A stretch of DNA of 15,570 bases from Bacteroidetes bacterium CG23_combo_of_CG06-09_8_20_14_all_32_9 (GTDB taxonomy: Bacteria; Bacteroidota; Bacteroidia; Bacteroidales; GWA2-32-17), in assembly GCA_002771395.1 (NCBI GenBank), contig PCSS01000274.1, positions 1 to 15,570 on the forward strand, in the 5' to 3' direction. The notes beneath the pieces are model-generated. The model did not search any database, was not told the DNA's origin, and saw nothing but the letters and a program-made list of their open reading frames with translations. The number at the start of each line of letters is the position of its first letter. Within the stretch, counting starts at the first letter, position 1. This document shows, piece after piece, positions 1 to 6,242 of this stretch. A program made the position numbers and the translations under genes.

Positions 1-81
1 TCAATCTCATTCCTTAACCTCAACCTTAAATAGAATCATTCCCTTGTGTGTTTAAAAATTAATCATGGGTGTTTCATTATT

Positions 82-651
82 TCAAATCAATTTTAATTCC
101 CTCATTTTCCAAAAACACTTTGCAGTAGCATTAATATCAGATATTGCGTTATGTGCGTCTTTAAAGTCTTTGCCAAATAATTTTATGTGCAACTCCGATA
201 ATTTTGGCCATTTATAACCATAGGGTCCTGGTAATCTACAATAATCCCTAGAAGAGCGCATAGTGCAAAGCCGTGATTTATTAAAAAGTTTGCTTGTAAT
301 TTGTTTTCGGAATAGTTCAGCACCAACAATTTTTTCATCAAAACTTATGTTGTGAGCAATAATGTTCTCTGCTTTTTCAACTTGTTCATTAAACAAATTT
401 AACACATATTCTAAGTCTTGTCCCTCTTTAATTGCCTTTTCAGTTGTAATTCCATGAATTTTTGAAACTTCTTTTGGAATAGTATAACCTTCGGGCTTAA
501 TAATAAATTCTTTCGATTCAATTTTATTCCGATTAGAATCATAAACAAGCCATGCAATTTGCACCATTCTTGGCCAGTTGTTAATATCACTAACAGGAGC
601 CTTGTAATTTTTTGGAACTCCAGTGGTTTCGGTGTCAAAAAATAAATACAT
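82..651 (-). CDS. DEDDh 3'-5' exonuclease (DnaQ-like fold)
   Basis: A 189-residue protein with the RNase T/DnaQ exonuclease fold, expected to remove nucleotides from 3' ends of DNA or RNA using two metal ions. The acidic residues are visible in order: D6 and E8 in FDTETTG (Exo I), H100-N101 followed by D105 in AHNISFDEK (Exo II), and H167 with D172 in DAHNAISD (Exo III), which makes it the DEDDh subtype. The protein consists of this domain alone, with no helicase, polymerase or GIY-YIG partner, so it could be a proofreading-type subunit or a general repair or RNA-trimming nuclease. The start ATG sits directly before the first beta strand, so little sequence can be missing. No obvious terminator follows it. 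The family call is strong; the exact substrate cannot be read from the sequence. Confidence 0.9.
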   Translation of the reverse strand: MYLFFDTETTGVPKNYKAPVSDINNWPRMVQIAWLVYDSNRNKIESKEFIIKPEGYTIPKEVSKIHGITTEKAIKEGQDLEYVLNLFNEQVEKAENIIAHNISFDEKIVGAELFRKQITSKLFNKSRLCTMRSSRDYCRLPGPYGYKWPKLSELHIKLFGKDFKDAHNAISDINATAKCFWKMRELKLI

Positions 652-979
652 AATTTTATTTAGTTTAAAATAAGCCTACAAGTTTTTAATTATTATTTAT
701 AGACTGCAATAATAATACTTTATTTGTTACTATTCACCCCTCCTTGTTTTTCCTCGTCATTATTCCACCGAAGTACGAATTTTTTATTCACCCCGTTAAA
801 TACTGTTTTTTCAAAAATTACTACAGCCAATTTGCGAAATATTTAACGGGGTAAATATTTTTTTCGTACTTCGATGGGGGTGAATAGTTACCTTTATTTT
901 TAAACTGTCAACCGTATTATTGCAGAATGGTAGCGTGGATGCTTTGAAGAGTTCACTCACCTTTGAGTAAAGTAAAACC
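652..979. other. intergenic region with palindromic element copy A
   Basis: This gap of 328 bases separates two minus-strand genes and contains no credible coding frame. Its main content is the 113-bp nested palindrome at 761-873, described separately. Short outer arms flank it: TTACTATTCACCCC at 727-740 is the near-perfect inverse (13 of 14) of bases 877-890. A small hairpin, ACTCA paired with TGAGT, lies near 956-968, just downstream of the hypothetical gene that ends at 980. It has no T-tract, so it is not called a terminator. Confidence 0.6.
761..873 (-). repeat. 113-bp nested palindromic element, copy A
   Basis: Read on the minus strand, this stretch matches 11383-11495 at 108 of 113 positions without gaps. 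It has two nested inverted pairs: an outer pair CGAAGTACGAA (769-779) with TTCGTACTTCG (863-873), perfect in this copy, and an inner 13-bp perfect pair ACCCCGTTAAATA (790-802) with TATTTAACGGGGT (840-852). The central loop is about 37 bases. There is no reading frame of note. The layout fits a REP-like or MITE-like non-autonomous element; no transposase that could mobilise it is in the window. Confidence 0.9.
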
Positions 980-1567
980 TCACTTTTTCTTTTTAAGTTT
1001 TATTTGTTTTAATATCCTTTCAAAATACATTTCAAAAGTTTCTTCTGCATTTATAGGGAAGTTTTTAAGAGCGTTACCAACTGTATCTAATAATTCATTG
1101 TAACGCTGGAAGTTTTTTTCCAGCACTTTTTCATCTCCTGTTTCCCAGTATTTTCCTTCATCAATCAATTTAAATTCGCTGAAGTATTTACCACTAAGAT
1201 ATTTAAGCAGATGAATAACAATTTTATGTACCTCTATCCCGGCATACTGAGTTTTTGTTGAGAGCATGTAAAGATACCGTTGTTCCTCTTTATTTTTTGA
1301 GTCGCAGTAAAATTTAAGATTTACTATACTACTCATCTTACCGTTAGAAAGAAAACAAAGAGAAATTGTTTCGCAGCCAGGTGGTGTAACATCAATTCCG
1401 TATATCTCATCGTTATACGGGTTATCAAAACTTTTTTTAGGAAAATTTCTTTCGAAAACATAGTAACTCCATTGATAAATTTTTGCAATGTCTTCCACTT
1501 CTTCAATCATTGCCTGTAATGAGGCATTTGGATTAAAACTGCCGCTGTAGTGTATGCTTAGTCCCAT
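980..1567 (-). CDS. conserved hypothetical protein, MGLSIHY family
   Basis: A 195-residue soluble protein with no signal peptide or membrane segment. Its start MGLSIHYSG and the block from about residue 105 (TKTQYAG) to about 145 (DEGKYWETGD) resemble a family of unnamed bacterial proteins that I recall only as hypothetical. A possible conserved cluster is H114 with D136-E137-G138 and Y140-W141-E142, which could be functional, but I cannot assign a reaction. The C-terminus is strongly basic (KQIKLKKKK). A TAnnTTTG match on the minus strand at 1625-1632, about 57 bases upstream of the ATG, is a plausible promoter. The large gaps on both sides argue for a single-gene transcript. The gene itself is well supported; its function is unknown. 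Confidence 0.8.
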   Translation of the reverse strand: MGLSIHYSGSFNPNASLQAMIEEVEDIAKIYQWSYYVFERNFPKKSFDNPYNDEIYGIDVTPPGCETISLCFLSNGKMSSIVNLKFYCDSKNKEEQRYLYMLSTKTQYAGIEVHKIVIHLLKYLSGKYFSEFKLIDEGKYWETGDEKVLEKNFQRYNELLDTVGNALKNFPINAEETFEMYFERILKQIKLKKKK

Positions 1568-1624
1568 AAGTTTATTTTTTTAAAAAAAATATATCGGGTT
1601 CTATACTTAATTCTAATTTCCGCA

Positions 1625-1632
1625 CAAAGTTA
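1625..1632 (-). promoter_or_regulatory. possible -7 element (TAACTTTG) for the 195-residue hypothetical gene
   Basis: On the minus strand this reads TAACTTTG, matching the Bacteroidota -7 consensus TAnnTTTG, about 57 bases upstream of the ATG at 1567. No good TTG box is seen at the expected distance upstream, so support rests on one short motif. Confidence 0.3.
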
Positions 1633-1684
1633 AAAATTAATTTATTTGTAACTCAGCGACTCTAAAAATTATCTCGCAAAGTCG

Positions 1685-1702
1685 TTTACACCGTTAGATA
1701 AT
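1685..1702 (+). repeat. isolated arm related to the 113-bp palindromic element
   Basis: TTTACACCGTTAGATAAT differs from the copy at 9701-9718 by a single base. It lies between two minus-strand genes, next to a stretch (1652-1684) with ACTCAGCGACTCT and TCTCGCAAAGTCG, a type of sequence I recall as repetitive in environmental Bacteroidota. Confidence 0.4.
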
Positions 1703-1748
1703 CCTTATATAAGCGGTATAAAATCTGAAATCTTAAATCTGAAACATA

Positions 1749-4700
1749 TTATTCAATCTTTTCAATTTTCATTAAATCAGTGTAAAGCAACCAACCTTCT
1801 ATATTTGTGTAATTCATTTCTTCAAGTAAATTAACATATTGCTTTACTTGATTTTTATGCTTTTGAAGTTCTGCCAACCCTGTTTTATAATCAATTATAA
1901 CAACTTTTCCATCTCTAAAAATTACGCGGTCGGGACGTTGAAATCTTCCGTTTTTAACAATAACCGCTGTTTCGGTCAGGACTTCGTTTTGCCTGCTAAA
2001 CCATTCTCCCACCTCAGGAATTTGAAAAAGTTGGTTGAGCATAGTTATCAGATGTTTTTGCTCGTCAGCAGAAATTTTTTCTTTTGTGCAAAAACTCTGT
2101 AGTACCTTCTCTGCTTCGTCTGCATACTTTACTGACGCTAAAATTTTATGAAGAAGTATCCCGTATTTAATTTTTTTGTCAGTTTCACTGCTAATTGTGC
2201 CAAAACTATTGTCGGCAACAAGAATTTGAGTATTAAAAGTACTGAATTTTCCTGAAGTTGAAATACTTTTAAAATTATTTTCACTTTCTGTAACTATTGT
2301 TATGATTTCATTAATATCGCCAACTTCAAAAACCTGAGTATCTTCGTTTAAAAAAGAACTTAATTTTGATTTATTTCCATTAACAGAAAATTCAGTATTG
2401 GAACGCAAACTATCATTAATTAATTGATTTACATAAACAGTTGTTGTTTTTTTACTTACCGGGCAAGCAATTTCCAAAACAGTTTTGGCACGTGTAGTTG
2501 CAACATACAATAAATTTATATTATCAACCACCGAACGTAAAACCTCTTCAAAATAATCGCTTGCAAAGTACGAGTGCTGCATATCTTTATTAAAAACAAC
2601 CGGAATTACAGGCAATTTGTTAAAAGGCTCTTTGTTGCATTTGCACCATAAAACTGACTGGTGTTTTGATGGAGTCATTGACCAATCGGGAAAAGGAATA
2701 ACAACAGCCTCGTATTGCATACCTTTTGATTTATGAATTGTAACAATTTTTACAGATTCTTTTTCGTCTGTCATAGAGACTAATTGCTTATCTCCATTTT
2801 CTTTCCACCAGTCAGCAAAAGTTTCGGGACTTGCAAGCGGTTTCATTGAAAAATCGCGAATACAATCCAGAAAATTCAAAATAAAAGGTATTTCATCAAT
2901 AAACAAATACAAATCAAAAATATTTATAAACTGTTCAACCATTTCGTAAAACGATAGTTGAGTTGAATTTACAAATTCAGGGTTTTGTAATTCGGGAATA
3001 ATATTTTTTAAACTGTTGTTAAACCATGTTTCAGGATTTTGCCTGCTTTTTTTAAGATAAATGTTATATTCGTTTAGCAATAACCCGACATTAATTAAGT
3101 CGTTAGAATTTACGGTATAACGAATAAGTGAGACTAAAAAATTTACCGCTCCCGAAGCCGTTAATGCAAGCGATTCGCCTGATATTACACGAAAATTTTT
3201 GCAAGGATGAATGCCATCTTCATTTTTGAAATTAAACAACGTAGAAAACACTTGGGGGATAATTTTATTTTCTCTTACTAAAACGGCAATATCTCTGATT
3301 CCTTTATTCCACAAGCGAAAAACGGTTTCGGGGAGCCATTCATCATAAACTTTTTTGGCAAAACCATCTTTATCAAAAAAAGAAACCTTAATATATCCGT
3401 TATTTTCATAATGTTTTTTAGGAATTTTCTGCTGATGACCTTTATACAGAGATTTAATTCTTGTTCTCTCGTTTTCGTCTTCAATAATTTCAGATGCAAG
3501 CTCTGGCAAAATGGAGTAAAGTGCATTATTAAAAGCAATAATATTTGGTTTGCTGCGATAGTTTTCACCTAATGTAATTATCCCGGGATTAAATTTTTCA
3601 AAATCTTTTTGCAGCGAAGTAGCGAGCATTTGCCAATCGCTGTTGCGCCAACGGTAAATTGATTGTTTTACATCTCCTACAACTAAATTGTCAAAACTCT
3701 GGGCAATACTGTTTTCTATAAGAGGCAGAAAGTTTTTATATTGAAGTTGAGATGTATCCTGAAATTCGTCAATCATAAAATGTTTAAAACGAGTGCCCGA
3801 TTTTTCGTAAACAAAAGATGCTCCGTCGTTTCCGATAATTCCCGATAAAAACATAGGTATTTCGGATAAAAGAAAATAACCATTACGATTTGTATAGTTT
3901 TTAGCTTCGCGTGCTATTTCGGACAATAAACCGAGATGATAAAGGTTTTTTAGAATAAGATTTGCCGAATTAAATCCGTATTTATTAAGAGCGATATAAC
4001 TCAAAGCATCTTCCAATAACCGCTTTAGCGTTGTTACGCAAAAATTTTCTACTTCCGCTTTCCTTTTTGCAGAGCCGGAATACCATTTACTGTTACCGGC
4101 AATAATTTGCAAATATTTCTCCCTGGAATTTGTTTGTACTGCATCAAATTTAATATCATCGGTAAGTTTTGAAAGTTTATATAAATAGTTTGCAAAACCA
4201 CGGCTGCCACCTGCAAAATCTGAAATTTCAAACCTTGCCTGCTCAATTTTTTGAATTGCTGTTTCTCCAATATTTTTAAGATGAGTAATAAATTCCTTTT
4301 TAATGTTTTTTAATTCAGTGCAGTAATTATTAAGAAAAACTTTATCGGATATTTTATTAAATAGTTCTTCCTGGTGTTCCGAAAACCTTTCACGAAAAAT
4401 TTCTTCCCCACTGTTTACCAACTCTTCTTCAATTCTATAGTTTTTACCATCATCAATCTTATTGTTAATTAATTGCATAAGCCAATTGGTAACCGGATTG
4501 TTAGGTTCAAGGCTATCAATCATTTGTTTTACAGCTTCATTAAGAACTTCTTTATCATCAATTAACAAAGTAAAATTAAATTTAATATCAAGTTCGTATA
4601 ACAACGCTCTGAAAATTTTTTGAAAGAAACTGTCGATTGTTGATATCGAAAAATTTGAATAATCGTGAAGTATTAGACTGAAAGCCCGTTTTGCATTTTT

Positions 4701-4964
4701 CCTTACATCATTTTCAGAAAGTTTACATTCATTTATTAAATATTCTAAATGGTTAGATTTTTTATCAGAAGAAAGTAAATGCAATTCGCTTAAAATTCTT
4801 TCTTTCATTTCGTTGGTTGCCTTGTTGGTAAAGGTAACGGCAAGAATATTACGGTAAATTAACGGGTCTTTAATAACGAGGCGAAGAAATTCGCGGGCTA
4901 ATGTAAACGTTTTACCCGAACCTGCTGAAGCTTTGTATATTTTTAAAGTTTGTTCGTTGTTCAT
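1749..4964 (-). CDS. UvrD/RecB-type helicase with C-terminal PD-(D/E)XK nuclease (AddA/RecB-like)
   Basis: A 1071-residue SF1A DNA helicase fused to a RecB-family nuclease, expected to unwind and cut double-strand ends during recombinational repair. The helicase motifs are complete: Walker A ASAGSGKT at 12-19, motif Ia around AVTFTNKATNEMKER (42-56), Walker B DEFQD at 399-403, motif III VVGDVKQSIYRWR (428-440), motif IV GENYRS (466-471), motif V VTIHKSKGMQYE (741-752) and motif VI LLYVATTRAK (818-827). The nuclease follows with H939, D1012 in RPDRV, and D1025-Y-K1027 in IIDYKTG, so both activities look intact. Length is typical of Bacteroidota AddA-like proteins. The usual AddB-like partner is not next to it in this window, so it either acts alone or the partner is elsewhere. 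The start at MNNEQTLKIYKASAG puts the Walker A loop at the usual distance from the N-terminus. Confidence 0.93.
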   Translation of the reverse strand: MNNEQTLKIYKASAGSGKTFTLAREFLRLVIKDPLIYRNILAVTFTNKATNEMKERILSELHLLSSDKKSNHLEYLINECKLSENDVRKNAKRAFSLILHDYSNFSISTIDSFFQKIFRALLYELDIKFNFTLLIDDKEVLNEAVKQMIDSLEPNNPVTNWLMQLINNKIDDGKNYRIEEELVNSGEEIFRERFSEHQEELFNKISDKVFLNNYCTELKNIKKEFITHLKNIGETAIQKIEQARFEISDFAGGSRGFANYLYKLSKLTDDIKFDAVQTNSREKYLQIIAGNSKWYSGSAKRKAEVENFCVTTLKRLLEDALSYIALNKYGFNSANLILKNLYHLGLLSEIAREAKNYTNRNGYFLLSEIPMFLSGIIGNDGASFVYEKSGTRFKHFMIDEFQDTSQLQYKNFLPLIENSIAQSFDNLVVGDVKQSIYRWRNSDWQMLATSLQKDFEKFNPGIITLGENYRSKPNIIAFNNALYSILPELASEIIEDENERTRIKSLYKGHQQKIPKKHYENNGYIKVSFFDKDGFAKKVYDEWLPETVFRLWNKGIRDIAVLVRENKIIPQVFSTLFNFKNEDGIHPCKNFRVISGESLALTASGAVNFLVSLIRYTVNSNDLINVGLLLNEYNIYLKKSRQNPETWFNNSLKNIIPELQNPEFVNSTQLSFYEMVEQFINIFDLYLFIDEIPFILNFLDCIRDFSMKPLASPETFADWWKENGDKQLVSMTDEKESVKIVTIHKSKGMQYEAVVIPFPDWSMTPSKHQSVLWCKCNKEPFNKLPVIPVVFNKDMQHSYFASDYFEEVLRSVVDNINLLYVATTRAKTVLEIACPVSKKTTTVYVNQLINDSLRSNTEFSVNGNKSKLSSFLNEDTQVFEVGDINEIITIVTESENNFKSISTSGKFSTFNTQILVADNSFGTISSETDKKIKYGILLHKILASVKYADEAEKVLQSFCTKEKISADEQKHLITMLNQLFQIPEVGEWFSRQNEVLTETAVIVKNGRFQRPDRVIFRDGKVVIIDYKTGLAELQKHKNQVKQYVNLLEEMNYTNIEGWLLYTDLMKIEKIE

Positions 4965-4984
4965 TGTTTGTTAGTTTTAAGTTT

Positions 4985-5032
4985 CATCTCCCTGCCCCCT
5001 TCGCTTACACACAAGCCATCACACAAGGGGGA
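4985..5032 (-). repeat. G-rich hairpin element, copy 1 (long loop)
   Basis: On the minus strand the element begins GTCCCCCTT and ends GAAGGGGGCAGGGAGATGA. The same two ends, in the same order, occur on the plus strand at about 11682-11715. The CCCCCTT and GAAGGGGG arms can pair. This copy carries about 20 extra bases in the loop, which contain two ACACAAG direct repeats (5009-5015 and 5021-5027 on the plus strand). It sits just upstream of the helicase ATG, so it would lie in the 5' leader if transcription starts before it. Confidence 0.6.
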
Positions 5033-5078
5033 CTTAGCACCGGAAAATCTCAAATTTCAAATCTGAAATGGTTTATTG

Positions 5079-5222
5079 TTAATAAGGGTATGGGGTGAAC
5101 AAAACTTCGTATTCGTAAGTAAGCATTTTCTTTTCGCCGGCGTTAAGTGTTACCCCTAATAAATACTGAAACTTGTCAGAGCAATCAGCACAAAAATCAT
5201 TTTTAGAAATTTTGTTTTCATA
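5079..5222 (-). pseudogene. possible remnant of a small secreted-protein gene
   Basis: Two minus-strand frames look partly protein-like here. One begins with ATG at 5221 and reads like a signal peptide, MKTKFLKMIFVLIALTSFS, then stops at 5156. The other is open from 5222 to a TAA at 5079-5081, has no usual start codon, and ends with LNAGEKKMLTYEYEVLF, which resembles a C-terminal beta strand. A single frame change near 5160 would join signal and tail into a peptide of about 46 residues, so this could be what remains of a larger exported protein after an internal deletion. Against this, the open stretch is short, and part of the tail coding region (GGGGTGAACAAAACTTCG) resembles one arm of the 113-bp repeat. 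This is a weak call. Confidence 0.25.
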
Positions 5223-5399
5223 TTATTTTTGTCAGTGATTATACGCCGCACTTTTAAAAATTTATTTTTATTCAATTTCCAATACGCAAATTTATAATAA
5301 TTTTAATTCATAAACACATACCTGATAAAAAATTTTAAAAAGTTATCAACAGTCGTTAATATGTGGTTAAAATTCAGGTGTAATAAGAAGATTGTACTC

Positions 5400-5451
5400 A
5401 GACCTGACAGGTTTTGCTACCCGCATGCCGGCACACAAACCTGTATGGTCT
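5400..5451. repeat. imperfect inverted repeat downstream of the 121-residue gene
   Basis: AGACCTGACAGGTTT at 5400-5414 is the inverse of AAACCTGTATGGTCT at 5437-5451 at 13 of 15 positions. The 22-base loop is locally GC-rich (ACCCGCATGCCGGC). It begins about 10 bases after the stop codon of the minus-strand gene ending at 5462, so it would form a hairpin in that transcript's 3' end. No T-tract follows on either strand, so it is not a classical intrinsic terminator. Palindromes containing ACCTGACAGGT are, as I recall, frequent between Bacteroidota genes. Confidence 0.65.
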
Positions 5452-5461
5452 TGCTTTATAA

Positions 5462-5827
5462 TTACTCCCAATTTTTTGGAGTGCGTTTGCCTTTTTTACC
5501 GCTGGGTTTGGGTGGCTGTAAACCAAAATCCTTTAATACCTGGCTGCGTAAGCCATAAAAACCCTGCATCAGGCGTTGCGCCGCTGCAAGCTTAGTTACA
5601 GCATTTTTCAATTGGGCATCGTAATCCTTATGTTTCTGGTTGGCAAGCGCCTGTGCTTTTTCGTAAGTTCCACGAATATCTTCGAGGCTTTGTTTCTGGT
5701 TACGAATGACCATTTCTTTTAAAGTAGCCGGAAAATCGGTTTCTCCGGAATGAATCTTGATGCCATCGGCTAATGCTTCGAGCCCTTCGGCAACACTTGT
5801 AAATTCTTTACTTTCTTTTAGAGGCAT
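5462..5827 (-). CDS. small helical hypothetical protein with basic C-terminus
   Basis: A 121-residue protein I do not recognise. Residues 10-28 and 33-95 are rich in alanine, leucine, lysine and glutamate and look largely alpha-helical, with likely coiled-coil character around 45-85. The tail from residue 99 (KDFGLQPPKPSGKKGKR) is proline- and lysine-rich and likely disordered, which could suit nucleic-acid binding, but this is inference. There is no signal peptide. The coding region is less AT-rich than its neighbours, and its stop is followed at once by an inverted repeat. The gene lies divergently to the DUF4831 lipoprotein gene across the 42-bp array. A TATTTTTG match on the minus strand at 5868-5875 is a possible promoter. 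Confidence 0.7.
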   Translation of the reverse strand: MPLKESKEFTSVAEGLEALADGIKIHSGETDFPATLKEMVIRNQKQSLEDIRGTYEKAQALANQKHKDYDAQLKNAVTKLAAAQRLMQGFYGLRSQVLKDFGLQPPKPSGKKGKRTPKNWE

Positions 5828-5867
5828 AATTTTGATTTTTTAAAGGTTAATATTAAATTCAACATTG

Positions 5868-5875
5868 CAAAAATA
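5868..5875 (-). promoter_or_regulatory. possible -7 element (TATTTTTG) for the 121-residue gene
   Basis: It matches TAnnTTTG on the minus strand about 40 bases upstream of the ATG at 5827. No convincing upstream TTG box is present, and the surrounding sequence is very AT-rich, so a chance match is possible. Confidence 0.3.
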
Positions 5876-5927
5876 GATATTTTAAACCTATAAAAAAATA
5901 TTTTATGTATATTTTTTTCATTTCAGC

Positions 5928-6150
5928 CAGGGAATTGTAATTAACTTGCTACGAATTACAATAAACAGGCAGGGAATTGCAATAACTTTGCTCCCAATTG
6001 TAATAAACAGGCAGGGAATTGTAATAACCTTGCTCCCAATTGCATTAAACAGGCAGGGAATTGCAATAACCTTGCTCCCAATTGCAATAAACAGGCATGG
6101 AATTACAATTTTCTTGCTCCGAATTGTAAATATCAGGCAGGGAATTACAA
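5928..6150 (+). repeat. 42-bp tandem repeat array (five units plus partial sixth)
   Basis: Units begin with CAGGGAATT, or CATGGAATT in the fifth, at 5928, 5970, 6012, 6054, 6096 and 6138, an exact 42-bp step with no insertion or deletion. Each unit is two related 21-bp halves: GGGAATTGCAATAAC in the first and CCCAATTGCAATAAA in the second, sharing AATTGCAATAA. Units 2 to 4 are nearly identical, while 1, 5 and 6 have diverged. There are no unique spacers, so it is not a CRISPR array. It lies upstream of the lipoprotein promoter and could be a protein-binding or curved-DNA region; function unknown. Confidence 0.95.
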
Positions 6151-6200
6151 AAATTAACTAAAAATTGATATTGCAGACAAACTTTATTTATTATTCTTTT

Positions 6201-6208
6201 TATCTTTG
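6201..6208 (+). promoter_or_regulatory. possible -7 element (TATCTTTG) for the DUF4831 gene
   Basis: It matches TAnnTTTG 34 bases before the ATG at 6243. Transcription from here would begin near 6214, which favours the ATG at 6243 over the in-frame ATG at 6165. The only nearby TTG (6171-6173) is farther upstream than usual, so the -33 side is weak. Confidence 0.4.
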
Positions 6209-6242
6209 TAATATTTATTACAATTCTAATTCTAAATTATTA

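Larger units (their letters stand above)
4965..5461. other. intergenic region with two palindromes and a possible gene remnant
   Basis: Almost 500 bases without a secure gene lie between the helicase start and the stop of the next minus-strand gene. They hold, in order, a G-rich inverted element (4985-5032), a possible decayed minus-strand coding fragment (5079-5222), about 180 bases of AT-rich sequence in which I see nothing, and a long inverted repeat (5400-5451) immediately downstream of the 121-residue gene. Each of the three is described in its own entry. Confidence 0.5.
5828..6242. other. divergent intergenic region carrying the 42-bp array
   Basis: These 415 bases separate the minus-strand 121-residue gene from the plus-strand lipoprotein gene, so both promoters should be here. 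Candidate -7 elements are CAAAAATA at 5868-5875 (minus strand TATTTTTG) and TATCTTTG at 6201-6208 on the plus strand. Between them lies the tandem array at 5928-6150. The rest is AT-rich sequence without a recognisable gene. Confidence 0.6.

Noticed and set aside
5345..5353. DnaA-box-like sequence (TTATCAACA), possible origin
   Set aside because: One mismatch to TTATCCACA, a single site, no cluster, and no dnaA or dnaN nearby.
5361..5595. Plus-strand frames of 65 and 67 residues
   Set aside because: They overlap a palindrome and run antisense to the better-supported 121-residue gene; composition is unlike a protein.
5928..6150. CRISPR array
   Set aside because: The repeats are contiguous 42-bp units with no unique spacers, and there are no cas genes nearby.
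6165..6242. Upstream start for the DUF4831 protein
   Set aside because: It would put 26 residues ahead of a clear lipoprotein signal peptide and lies upstream of the likely promoter element.
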